A DNA stretch of 64,000 bases from Lantana camara. Taxonomy: Eukaryota > Streptophyta > Magnoliopsida > Lamiales > Verbenaceae. The stretch is taken from the NCBI GenBank assembly GCA_037501455.1, contig CM074855.1:33513001-33577000 (forward strand), read 5' to 3'. The notes below the pieces were generated by a model, which was given only the letters and a program-made list of their open reading frames with translations, was not told where the DNA came from and did no database searches. Positions 45,664-57,205 of the stretch are shown piece after piece. Position 1 is the first letter of the stretch; each line of letters starts with the position of its first letter. A program made the translations under genes and the position numbers.

Positions 45664-48100
45664 GATCTACAATTAGATTAAATTTAATAGATTAGAAAGG
45701 ATATATTTTGGGAAGGATAATAATGTTAATACGATAATCTTCATCAACATTGAATCTGTAATAATTGTATTGTAGATGGTAGTCTACCAAGCTGTAGTTG
45801 TAAATATGTGTTGTATTCGGTAGCCCTAAAGTGTGTTCACAGGGAGGTTATTGTAATTTTCAAAAACCGAAACAAAGTCTCATATAAGAGAGGTTCTACT
45901 AATTTTCAAAAGCTGAAACAAATCCTCATATAGGGGAGGTTCTTGTAATTTTCTCAAGTTTAAACAAATTGTCATATAAGGGTGGTTCTTGTAATTTTGC
46001 AAAAGCTGAAACAAAGTCTCATATAAGGGAGGTTATTGTAATATTCATTAGCTGAATACAGTTGGTACAAAGTTGCATTTCACACATCAAAGTTGCATTT
46101 AACAAACATATCAAACTGCATATATGATTGTATGAAAACTGGAATTACATACATCAAAGATGCATATATCAAATTGATGAAACTGAAATTCAATTTGAGT
46201 AACATACTATTTTCTGCATATAACCAACACAAATAGCCAACTTCCATGTTTTCAGCAAAATGCATAGCAATAACTGATATTTATTAAAAATTATCTGCAT
46301 TCGGGCAGACAGTTTGGTGCTTATTTTAACCAATACATCTTTCAAGAAAGCCAACCAAGGATGTTTGATTGCTTTCAGACACATCGGTATTACTTAAGGC
46401 TGACATATTCAGTCAAACCTAAGTAGATAATACATACTTTAGGTACATTTTATTCAAAATATACATCAGTTTACTTTTATGGCTATTAATCTGAGTCCCT
46501 ATTAAGGACTTAGGACATACTTTTTCCAAATATAAGTACATATAATCATCAGTATTACTATGTCCTGTTTTATACACCATGTATTACGTACTATTTATAT
46601 ACCTTAAGTAAATTTACGTAAAACAAACAGTTTAGCAAAGGACGAAGTATTGTGTCTAAATTCTGATTTTATAACTTAATTTAGGAATATTTTAATGCAA
46701 GAAACAACAATATTACATAAAGCTTTTATACAATTTATGGAAGAGTTTTTTAAAACTATAACACACAGTCTAAATGAATGCTATCATATGCAGTCAATAT
46801 AAGGCTGTTTTATTCAGACTAAATTAAGGTTTTAGATATGATCGTAATATCATACAAACTGTCAGAAGCGTCTAAGTGCTCAGATGCTAAACAAAACAAT
46901 ATGTAAGCTTTTGCCTTACGAAGAAAGGCAGATTGTAAGTGTTCAGTTCTCATTACTTTTTGTTTTATTATCTGTATGTGTCAGAAATGCATACTTAAAG
47001 GTTTCGGAACCTTTGCCTTTCCCTACATTACAATATCAACACATAACAACATGAGAATATCAAAAGATAACTAAGTCATAATAAATTAATCAAGCCACAG
47101 CATACTATGGTACATCATAACAGTTCAATCTTTGGTATAATAGATATTTGTATACCTTTAATCAAATTTCATATCCAATTAAACACAACAAGTTCCCATT
47201 ACCAACATGTTGCAAATAACAAAAATTGTTTTCATTTAAAGAAAACAGAATGTTGGAGATCTTACTTGTTTCAAATTCAGAATAGCCCAGAAGTATGGTG
47301 CAACAACTTAATCACTCCCTCCACCAACAACTGGTTGCTTTTGTAATATGAGATCAGATTCAAGAGGAAATTAAAGCATAATTAGGTTCATTACAGCTCC
47401 AGTAAGGGGACCATTAAAGCTATTTTAATCAAATTCAAGAACAAATTAAGGCCTTATTACAACTATACATAAATCAAATTTCTCCACTCAGTAGAAAAAA
47501 GAAAGCTCAGAGTATAAAAACTGAATCTTTACCTCAATTTCTCCACGCAGATTTCTCTCCTCTCAGCACCAGGTATCTGCTTTCGCAATGCAACCCTAAC
47601 CCTATCCATCACAGAGGCAGTTTCCGTCGGAAAACAACCACAAATTTGGTCGGGTTCAGAAATACAGCACTTCCCCCAAACTTTAATTCTTAAAATCACT
47701 TCAAAGAAACATCATCGAATTCATGGGAAAAAGGAAAAAGAATAGAAAAACAAAAAGAAACAAAACAGCTAGCAGTGGTTACAGAGCGCTCAACCGTTTG
47801 CAATCCTCCCCAAGAATGGTGAATACACCTCTGCCGCTGCTAGCCCCAATCGCTGTCGGAAAACTTCGACGGAGAGTTCAACCCCTGAAAATCGCCGACA
47901 CCTTCAATTCCTTCAGCACTTTTGGTTTCGAACGGCTCCATATTCAGCTCCAAGTTGTTTAGTTGAGCGATTGGACAAATAGAGATTTGTTAGGCAAAAG
48001 GGGAAACTCAACAAATGGGGCTTGTTCAAATAGAAATCTGAGGGTTTTTTCAAACATCGTTTAGATACAGCGAGATCTGAAATTTTTTTTAGTAAAATTT
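45664..48100 (-). other. CACTA region upstream of the transposase
   Basis: About 2.4 kb of AT-rich sequence on the 5' side of the transposase. It includes a degenerate 46-bp tandem repeat and otherwise shows no supported gene. The part near 47520-47960 is less AT-rich and may hold the promoter and first exon. Confidence 0.55.
45841..46055. repeat. Degenerate 46-bp tandem repeat inside CACTA
   Basis: About four and a half units starting near 45841 (partial), 45874, 45920, 45966 and 46013, each with a form of catataagggaggttcttg and gtaattttcaaaagctgaaa. Confidence 0.8.
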
Positions 48101-48631
48101 CCGACGGCACAGGACCATCGGTCTTCAAGTAATAATTAATATAAAAAATCAACGGACAAGGCCCATCGGTATACCGTCGCTTCGTTAAATACGGTGATGG
48201 AAAACCGACGGCCCGAAGCCGTCGGTACGACATTACAAAAAATAAACACCTTACCAATGGGACAACGACGGCTAAGTCCCGTCGGTATATTTAGCATCAC
48301 AAAATTTTTTCACTTCTGACGGTAAACCGACGAAAATATATCGTCGGTTCTTACAGCGCGTAGGCCGTGCGAAAAACTCCAACGGCAGTCCGACGGATAG
48401 GCCGTTGGAATAATTGGCGCTTTTTTTTTGGTGAGCCCACTAACAAATTCCAACGCCTCACCGACGGGATTTCGACGACATGTCCGTAGGTGGATGTCTT
48501 TTGTGTATGTCAGTAAAGCCGTTGGTACGCCGTCAGTCTTCCGTCGGTCCTCCGTCGGAATATCCGATGGAAAACTGACGGTCTGTACCGTCGGAATTGT
48601 CTCGTCAGTTTTTGGACAATTTCTTGTAGTG
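48100..48631. repeat. CACTA right subterminal repeats and terminus
   Basis: Many copies of CCGTCGG, CCGACGG and close variants between 48100 and 48600, ending in the terminal inverted repeat tttcttgtagtg. The left end has the same motif family. Confidence 0.87.
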
Positions 48632-49887
48632 ATGCACAGCCTTGCATAAAATGCATCGTAAACCTGCATGGCCGTGCATGAAATTTTGCCAAAATTTGAG
48701 AGGCTATGAACCTCCTTGTGCCTTGGTGGTTCATGCGCTGCACGGCCGTGCATCACCTTCATCTTCGAAAAAAAAGTGCGGATGTTGCAGCCAATATGCC
48801 TGGCAAAACAAGGCAACAACGAGCAGCAACAAGGAAGGTCAAGGGAGCAACAAAAAGAAGCAAAATAAGGCTCCAAGAGCAAGCAAAAACCGAGCACAAA
48901 ACCCCCCAAACAACCTGCACAAGATGGAAACAACAAAGAATGCATAATACTTTATCAAAATTCAAGTTTTCCAAGCTCTAACACAAGTGCATTAATGGCA
49001 ACACATTCATTACTCTACTACCATTAAAACCAAGTACATATATACATTAATAAGCACAAGGGAACAAGAAACAAGTCTCAAATCAACAAATAACAGAAGG
49101 AAGAGCAAATGATTCAAGTTTGGTTCAAAGCCCTTACTATTCATCACTTATCTCATACATCATGAATATCTAGCTCAAAAAAATAAATATATGGATCATA
49201 AGAGGCACAAATAAGTGGAGAATCCAAAATCATATATACCTTTAGGTGTTGGAAGAGAAAAGAGAAGGTTTAAGCTCAAAATGGCCAAAAAGGGGGTGTG
49301 TGCTCTTCTTTCTTCTTTCTTCCTTCTTGCCTTGTGTTTTCTACATGTTGGCTGAAAATGAGAGGGGAGGGTTCAGTTCTCATGGAATAAGGGAGAGAGA
49401 ACCGGTTTAGTTCGGTCTAAAGTTGTTCGGTTCAAGGGTCCAGTCCGTTCGGATCGAATTTTAAATCTTAGGGGGTTCAAATGGGCTTAGAAAAATATGG
49501 GGCTTATTCCATTGGACTCAAATCGTCAAAACAAATCCATTGGACTTAAAAGGGCTTAAGATTCAACTATTTACAAATAGGCCTCAAAACTTAATAATAA
49601 GTGCAATTAGGCCAAACTTAATTTAAATAAATCACAAAACATTCTAATATCATATAAATGCATTCTCAACTTATGTAATTCATTTAGTTTCACATAATTG
49701 ACATGTTCGGCATCGAATTCATTTAAAACAATTATGAACGAGGGATTACGCATTAATTTAAGTAGGTAGGATGAATTACTACTTAAACAAATTAATTAGC
49801 ACATAAATTGAATTAAGAGAGCACAAATATGAAAATAAACTCTCCTGTGACGTCTTACCTGACTTGCTAAAGGAATGGGGTGTCATA
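48632..49887 (-). repeat. Gypsy LTR E1, right segment (LTR start)
   Basis: The 5' part of LTR E1 on the minus strand, beginning TATGACACCCC (the usual TGTGACACC with one change). Starts on the plus side with the CACTA duplication atg. Palindromes at 48665-48681 (tgcatggccgtgcatga) and 48739-48752. Predicted intron 1 donor AAAG then GTATATATG at 49239. Matches E2 57085-58357 closely. Confidence 0.87.
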
Positions 49888-51536
49888 ATCTTTCCCCCCT
49901 TAAGAGAAACTGGTCCCAGGTTCACCACTCTAGTCAAAACTACGAGCAACTTCCTGTATTCAACCCATGTTCGAAGATCATGACGTCCCGACAAGGATTA
50001 CCCCGGTAAGATCTTCAAGCACAAAGGGGTTCGATTGCTTTCTTCAAAGTGTTGATGGAGTAACTCCTTCACGAACTTAATCCAATTAGGAGTAGCTCAA
50101 ATGTTTTGCATGATAGGAGGTTCTAAATGATATTCATCACCCACCGTTTGATTCATCCCAAACTAACTCAAAAGCTCGGTGTTCCCCGAGTGGCGTAGTT
50201 ACCAAACTCTCACCATTCGTACCTTTCAACTCAAGAGATGCCCCGAGCACAGCTAATTCACAGTTCGTGGCTTGTCTTGGAATCCTGTTGTAATCACGAC
50301 CCTCGACTTACCGCGTAATCAAACCCATCCGTAATTCTTATCTAATTCAAACCTCTGCTTCTCGGCATCTCCCTTAGATCCCTTGGTCTGGTCAAGGAAT
50401 GCTTCCTAAAGCTATCGAATGGCACGTCTCAACATCCACACCTTCATGAGGCTTCCACTATTCCATGATTTTCTCAAACTGCTTCATTTTTCTCCTTTTG
50501 ATGTCTTAGTGAACTCTTTGCCTTGAATCCTCATGGTCGACCTCGCTTCACTTTCCTTTCGACATGCTTGAACGGTAATCTAATCACCTCGATTTTCAAC
50601 AAAAGGTTAGGCTCTAACTTCCTAGATCCATGAAGAATTTCCATTTTCTCAACTACCAGTCATATCCATGATAAATTTCCTATTAATGAGGAGTTCCCTT
50701 GACGATATAATTCTTGGGATCATCAAGAAGAGAACCTTCAATCTCTCTTCGATATTTTGATTAGGATCCCATAAAGGGCTCTCCTTCCTCGGACATTGCC
50801 CTCCCCAATAGTGGGTTGAAGTCATCGAGGTTTCTATCTATATTACCACCATCTACTCTTCCTCGAGATTCATGGTGAAATCTTTCCTTTTCTTGTCTCC
50901 TTCCACTATCACCCTTGATGGCACTCTAACGAGTAAGAATGAGGTTCTCGTGGTACAAAAGTTATCCCTCCCCCCATGTGGTGTCTTCGGTTCCTATTGA
51001 ATCTTTGGAGTTACCACTCTCCTCTTACCCTGGTATCCATCATCATGGAAGGAGGCATCACTTGGTGCCATAGTAAGCTATCACGAAAATAGTGAACTTA
51101 TGCATGTCTGGTTAAAATTGCAAATATTATGCATCACCTTGTCATTAATAAAGCAAGAAAACAGAAAGTGGTAAAAACTCAGAGCATACATCACAATTAA
51201 TTATGACGATGCAATGTTATATAAATACACGTGCTATGAATGCAACTACCACTCGGTTGTTTCTTTGGTCTTCGTCGTTCACATGCCTCCAATTTACGCT
51301 TTGGTGATCCACACCCGTAGCAGCACCCCAATCTTCTCCAATAATTCTCATAAGTGTGAGTAGTGCTCCTACAATAAGCACACAGTGGTTCCTCGACTTG
51401 GTTTCAAACCCGATCCCAAACTATTCACAGGCTTAAGTCTTCCCAACATGCTATTTTCTCGCAACTCCCTATAATTGGCACAACACGACACTAGAACTCC
51501 AGTTTTGCAACCTAGAACTTTGATACCACTTGAGGA
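49888..51536 (-). mobile_element. Shortened gypsy internal region between unlike LTRs
   Basis: 1.65 kb from a primer-binding site (ctttgatacca, 51518-51528, minus TGGTATCAAAG) to a polypurine tract (AAGGGGGGAAAGAT on the minus strand, about 49888-49901). Related to D at both ends. Only the zinc-knuckle remnant of gag remains; the rest of gag and all pol are gone. Its 5' LTR is F and its 3' LTR is E1, which are different families. Confidence 0.75.
51255..51384 (-). pseudogene. Gag zinc-knuckle remnant
   Basis: Translates as CAYCRSTTHTYENYWRRLG and then CCYGCGSPKRKLEAC, clearly the counterpart of the two knuckles in gag of D. The first knuckle has Tyr for its last Cys and the second lacks its His. 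Only about 130 bp separate it from the primer site, so the gag core was deleted. Confidence 0.8.
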
Positions 51537-51649
51537 TGTAGCGCCCAGAGGTGTAGGTCACCATTTCCCCCGCACTAGGATAATACTCATATATGAATAT
51601 AGTCCGTATACAAGTCCAATCATAGAAAATGGAGACACGACACGGACCC

Positions 51650-52111
51650 TGTAATATCCCACATCGGAGGAAGAGGATAACTAAGCCTTCCTTATAAGGG
51701 GGTGGATACCTCTTCCTTGTAGAGGCCTTTTCCTAGGTGGGCGCCTTTGGCTTAAATTCCATCGGGAAGAACAAAACCGTGAGGCTATGCCAACTTATGG
51801 ATAGCAAAGCGGACAATATCTACAGACGGGTTTTCGGGCTGCTACAAATGGTATCAGAGCCGGGGCCCGGGCCGGTGTGCCAGCAAGGACGCTGGGCTCC
51901 CATGGGGGGTTGGATGTAATGTCCCACATCGGAGGAAGAGGAGAACTAAGCCTTCCTTATAAGGGGATGGATACCTCTTCCCTGTAGAGGCCTTTTCCTG
52001 GGTGGGCGCCTTTGGCTTAAATTCCACCAGGAAGAACAAAACCGTGAGGCTATGTCAACTTATGGTTAGCAAAGCGGGCAATATATACAGGCGGGTTTTC
52101 AGGCTATTACA
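51650..52111 (-). mobile_element. TRIM element (miniature LTR retrotransposon)
   Basis: 462 bp: two 197-bp terminal repeats (51650-51846 and 51915-52111) starting TGTAATRTCCCACATCGG and ending in TACA, a tggtatcagagcc primer site (from 51849) and a purine-rich tract (atggggggttgga) before the second repeat. The target duplication gaccc is perfect (51645-51649 and 52112-52116). The element itself reads on the plus strand. It has no coding capacity. Confidence 0.93.
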
Positions 52112-52445
52112 GACCCTGGCTAGGCAGGACTAACCCTGTACTAATAATTTCAATATCCAACTTGAATAAACAAGAATATAAATAGGAGTTGCGGAAGCTT
52201 TAATATAACAAGTGATCAGAATATATAGTCCTTCAAATCATAAATACACATCCATCATAAGGTAAGAGTACTCGGCCCACGTGGCCTCATGTAATTCAAA
52301 ACAAAAGTATATAGATATGAATAAGTGTGTGGTACAGAATGAGTGTAACCTAGCTAGACTCGAAAATACACTAAACAATGCAATTTCTCGCCTAGCTACG
52401 CCAAGAAGTACCTGAGGGACAAAGAAGGGAGGGGTCAGTCTCTAC

Positions 52446-52867
52446 TAGGGATGCAAACGAGCCGAGCCGGCTCGTGAGCCTAGCGAGCAAGCTCGAGCCA
52501 AGCCCGAACTCAAGCCCCTTTTACTTAGGCTCGTGGCTCGCGAGCTAATATATTTAATTAAAAAATAATATTTTTATTTTTATATATATAAATATTTTTA
52601 TTTTTATATAATATTATATATATTTTTATTGATTTTTATATAAAATTAATAAAAAATTAATATATTTGTAATATATATGTATATATATTTAATAAATATA
52701 TATTATTATATATAAAAATATATTAAAATATTTTAAAAAAACTAATTTTTAATTAAAAATAATATATTTTCATTTGGCTCGAGCCGAGCCGAGCGAGCCT
52801 CGAGCCTTGGTCGAGCCGAGCTCGAGCCAGAAAAAAAAGGCCTCGGCTCGGCTCGTTTGCATCCCTA
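52446..52867. mobile_element. hAT-like MITE rich in GAGCCGAGC
   Basis: 422 bp with perfect terminal inverted repeats of about 24 bp starting tagggatgcaaacgagccga, and an 8-bp target duplication gtctctac (52438-52445 and 52868-52875), the size typical of hAT elements. Ends are GC-rich with repeated GAGCCGAGC; the middle is almost pure A/T. No protein. Confidence 0.9.
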
Positions 52868-53528
52868 GTCTCTACAAGACTGAGTGAATGACATAAATAA
52901 TATATAGAAAGTAATAAAGTTCATGCAAGCCATAATTCCATACAAGGTTTTCAAAGAAACAAGTAGAACACGGGATATCAATGTATGGAATTATAACTAT
53001 CAAGTTTAATTCAGGATAAGTGATCAGTGGCTCGGCAAGTGAGCAGTCTCCAACCTTACTCCTTTAGTGTACAGGATAGAGTTATTATGTGTTTATGCAA
53101 GAATTAAGTTTCACTTGTTACAGGATTCAATTCAGGTGCATAGTTACTCCTTTTTCCTCCAGGTTGGTGGTTCGGGTAGCTAGCCCTTACCACCCAAGAC
53201 AAGGTGATCAATGGGTACATGAATCCCATTGACCGGAATCCCAGCAGTTCACCAAACCTCCTGGTGAACATCCGGGGTTGGTCCGAACAGGTGGGACTTA
53301 TGCAAGAGATGGCCGTCAGCCCATGCTTTCCCGGTTCCCTCAATATACAAGCCCCTGAGCCCTAGGAAGTGCAAGAATCTAGCAAAAATAGGACAAGATT
53401 AGGTCACGATTGCATTTTGAAAACATTTGATCATTTGAAATCTAAGTATTTGTATAATATAGATTTTGGCCAAATCTTCACGTACAAGGGTTGTAGGGTT
53501 TAATATATATAGCCCATCAATTCCTCAC

Positions 53529-53594
53529 CTGTACCGAAACCAAAAAAAAAGCAAACAGACTCCCCGAACCCTAAGTAGCAGGCTCGTCACCCTC
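53529..53594 (-). other. Predicted small exon 2 of LTR F
   Basis: 66 nt between GGTTCTCAG and GTGAGGAATTG on the minus strand; the same arrangement as D, K, E2 and I. Confidence 0.42.
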
Positions 53595-53936
53595 CTGAGA
53601 ACCCTTTGGACAAGAGAAAAAGGACACGAGTGAGACTCGACTCAATATGAACTAAGTATGACGCACGACAAATGATAAGAATGCACATGGCATGATTATG
53701 AGATCATATTATATCAATAATATGTTCATTTGCACAATTAATGCTTCACGTATTGAATAAGCGAACATTAGGCATAAAGTGGAATTTCAGGTTCAAGCAT
53801 CACTCATGCACACGTGTAAATTTATCATGCAAGTAATCCAAATCATTTAAAAGAGTTGAGGAAAGGATATAAAAGTGAAAGCATGAAGAAAGCACGCGAA
53901 ACAAGCAAAACACGAAAACATGACAGAAGCAAGCTG

Positions 53937-54134
53937 AACGACCGTTTCGGGTTTCCAAAGGGACTCCAAACGGCCATTTGGACCCTCTCGGGTCCAAGCA
54001 TAACCACTCGGAACGGTCGTTTCCAGAATAAACTGGAACTCCAAATGGTCGTTGCGAGGCTCGCTGAAGAGAAAGTCAGTAGCTTTCCAAACGGCCCTTT
54101 CCAGAAATGAACTAGGCTCCAAATGGCCGTTCGG
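53937..54134 (-). repeat. Six-unit degenerate palindrome array in LTR F
   Basis: Units near 53937, 53966 (ccaaacggccatttgg), 54009 (cggaacggtcgtttcc), 54041, 54087 (ccaaacggccctttcc) and 54119 (ccaaatggccgttcgg). Same core and position as in D but different arms. Confidence 0.8.
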
Positions 54135-56474
54135 GGAGCTACTGGGCAAAAAAGAACAGAGCAAAACAGGGCAGCTCTCGGGAATGGCTTCCAAGCCATT
54201 CCCACACCAAACCAAAGCATCAAAATCACCCCAAAACAATCATATATCATGCATACAACCCATATATATCGTTTAGGCCTCATATAATCCAAGGAAACAT
54301 GCTTTGATCATATAAATTCACTCAAGAAACCCCAAAATTGCCAAGTGATCAACTATGCCCCAAGCTTCATGAAACTCATGATATATATGCATCTAGGTGT
54401 TCATGATCATCACAAATACTTCATATAATTGCATGAATTCATTTAGATCATAAAACCCTAACAAATTCTCAAAGCTCATCAAATATATAAACATATATCT
54501 TACCTTGAAGGTGGAAGAAATGGAGGGGAAAGAAGAGATGGAGGTATGAAGCTTAGATTCTTGGTGAAAATGGATGAAAAACTTGGCCTCTTGCTTCCGT
54601 GGATCGATCGAGATTGAGGGAGAAAGAGATCGAAATGCTTGTGTCTTGCTTTTGTGTATGAGAGATGAAGAAGAAATGTATATATATATGTGTGTATTTG
54701 TTATGTCGTGGAAATGAGGGAGAGAAGAAAGGGAAATTGCACTCAAGTCCTTGATAAATTTAAAGTCATACAATGTAGTACTAAATTTGTAAATGTTGCA
54801 AATAAGTCCTCAAAGTGTATAAATTAAGTCCACAAATTTCAATTAAAGATAATTAGGCATAGAATTCTCATAATTACGAATAATTAAACACTTAGTCATG
54901 CTCGAGAAATTAAATACATAACTCATGCAATTAAATTCACGATAAAAAAAAATTAAAATCATATAATTCACAAGAATTTAAATTAAATAAATTAAATTGC
55001 GCAAATGAAATAATGAAAAGGAATTAAATAAATCCTAAATCTCAAAACTCACACGCATGAGCGCGTACCTATACGGTGGAGAAATCGGGGTGTCACACAC
55101 CATATCCCCCTTACCTTGACCCAAACCCTCATATGAAATAGAAGTCCATACATAAGCCCAAGACTAAGTGAACGGGGACCTACACACACACACTAGGCTA
55201 AGCGGGACTAAACACGGACCAGAGCACGCAAAAACAAAACATAAAGTACGGAAGTAACAGAAAGATCAATATAGAAGCTCGCCACAAGAAATGTATAAAC
55301 ATACAGCGCCACCACGGCTAAAAATATGCATGAAATATTCACAAGGAATCCAGAAATACAATCCTTATATAATTCATACGTAAAGTCCAAAAGATGTGAG
55401 TATGTAATGCAGACCCGACCTAACTGAAGTAGTGAGACTCGACGACTCACTTCCCCACCTAGCTCGAGCAAAGGTCTGCAACTAAAAGTGGTAAAAGAGA
55501 GGGGTTAGTCAACCTGACTGAGTAAGGGGGCTAACACGCACCCACATAACATATACATATTGAGCAAGACACGTATTCATAAGAAAAGATTATGAGTCGG
55601 GAGTAGGATTTTGCATACCAAAACTATTTTCAATACAACGTATATGTATTATAATCAAAACGTAGCATAACGTACTTTAAAAATCCTATCTCGTTTCATA
55701 ATCAACATAACAAAACGTAAACATATACCCGGCGAGTACGGGCCTACCAACCTTACTCCTTAACATACGTATCAAAAATGAAAATAAAACATAAATCATA
55801 TCCTCCCACACATCCATGGTGGTTCGGGAAGCAAACCCTCACCACCTACTTAAGTCTGTACACGGGGTAGCAAAACCATATCGTACATCTCTATGCACAT
55901 GGGGTAGCGAGCCCACATCGTACCTTCCCCGGCATCTACCGAAGGGATAAGGTACCATGCCCCCTCAACCTCCAAGAGTCGCGCGTAAGTACCTCGTATG
56001 GGAATTGTACACAGGCTTAATGTCGACGGCCCTTGCCATCCCGGGGTGTCCTTACCCACAATTCCTGGGGCCCAACAAACGTATCAGAACACATCGTATC
56101 ATATGCCTATATTTCAAGGCTTAACTCGCAACATAACTTAACTTAACGTACCTTATTGCATACCTTACCTTGCAACTCGGCATATGATTTAAACGTACCT
56201 CTCTATGTCATCCTATGTTATAACATGTTGAAGTAGAACATAGCTTACATGAAAGCACATGGTTTGGAGCACAACCTTGTTGCAAAACATTTTAAGCCTA
56301 CGTACGGTGATACATATAGTTGAAAACTTTTAATCGTATAACAAGGTCATAAACATATCATATAAACACATATTTATTATATAAATATAATAATATAGTC
56401 GCATACGGGTTAGAAAACAAGCACATAGGGTTATAGGTTGCATTAACTAAAAGAAAAACAAACCTAAACCTCAC

Positions 56475-56559
56475 CTTCAAGCAAAAGGAGTAGCAAAAGA
56501 AGGCCTAAACAGACACACCGACACCTATGCCTCGGGCTCAACGATATCTGGAAATGGAT
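56475..56559 (-). other. Predicted small exon 2 of LTR E2
   Basis: 85 nt between GTTTGTTACAG and GTGAGGTTTAGG on the minus strand. E1 has the same donor at 7177. Confidence 0.45.
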
Positions 56560-57006
56560 CTGTAACAAACAAATATGAAACCCGAGGCTAAGACTCGCTT
56601 ATGTACCAATTAGACGCACGGCGATGTATATGAATGCAATGGTTGCGTATGAGATGTCATATTGTAGCACTAAAATGTTCGCGTACGTAAGTCATGTTTA
56701 CACCTCCAGATTCACGCCATAAAATTCGTAAACACATCCCGTCTTAGGTACAAGTTTGAGGGGGGAGAAACTATATTAATCACATAAAAGAGAAGTTAGA
56801 TGCAACCGTGATGGCATATGGATGCACTTCAAGCAATCATGCTCGTAAATCGTATAAACATATCGAATTCACATCATAATCTCAATACTTAAATCATAAC
56901 ACATTATATAACAAGTGAACAATACATCGGAGTCATAAAGAGGGTGGGAGGAAGCAAAGAAAAGCATTTAAATATTAAAGGAAAACATAGAGACTGCTCC
57001 AGGGCC

Positions 57007-57205
57007 TTGCATAGCCGCGCATGGAATACCCTTCATGGTTGCATGGTCGTGCATAGAAAAAATATTCAAGGTTGAAGTGTCATGTATGGCCTTGCATGAA
57101 ATGCATTGTAAACCTTCAGGGCCATGCATGAATTTTTTCCAAAACTCGAGAGGCTAATCACGGCCTCGCGCCTTGGTGGTTCATGTGCTGCACGGCCGGG
57201 CAGCA
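57007..57205 (-). repeat. Palindromic units in LTR E2
   Basis: ttgcatagccgcgcatgg (57007-57024), ttgcatggtcgtgcata (57039-57055), weaker units near 57085-57135 and tgctgcacggccgggcagca (57186-57205). They lie inside predicted intron 1, as in D, F and I. Confidence 0.75.

Larger units (their letters stand above)
7814..48631 (-). mobile_element. CACTA (En/Spm-type) transposon with later insertions inside
   Basis: Seen: the right end reads tttcttgtagtg, which is CACTACAAGAAA on the other strand; the left end reads CCCTACAAAAAT with one changed base in the CACTA motif. Both are followed inward by related sequence (AAAACTGACGAGA) and by many CCGACGG-type subterminal repeats. A 3-bp duplication ATG flanks it (7811-7813 and 48632-48634), the expected size for CACTA elements. 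Joining the flanks reproduces the uninterrupted sequence of E2 around 57082-57084. The transposon's own DNA is about 0.37 kb on the left and 5.1 kb on the right; the rest of the interval is later insertions. The transposase is broken, so it is not autonomous. Confidence 0.9.
51537..55097 (-). repeat. Gypsy LTR F, minus strand, with two insertions
   Basis: Begins TGTGACACCCCGATTTC at 55097 and ends GGGCGCTACA at 51537, followed by TCCTCAAG and a primer site as in D. Without the TRIM and the MITE it is about 2.66 kb. Predicted splice sites: donor 1 at 54503 (CAAG then GTAAGATATA), acceptor 1 ending 53595, donor 2 at 53528 (CAG then GTGAGG), acceptor 2 ending 52412. Confidence 0.82.

Noticed and set aside
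48310..48945. A 211-residue minus-strand frame.
   Set aside because: It crosses the CACTA terminus at 48631 into LTR E1, so it cannot be an ancestral gene and has no recognisable domain.
51650..52111. TRIM as Cassandra (5S rRNA-derived LTR).
   Set aside because: I could not find the internal 5S promoter boxes in the 197-bp repeats.
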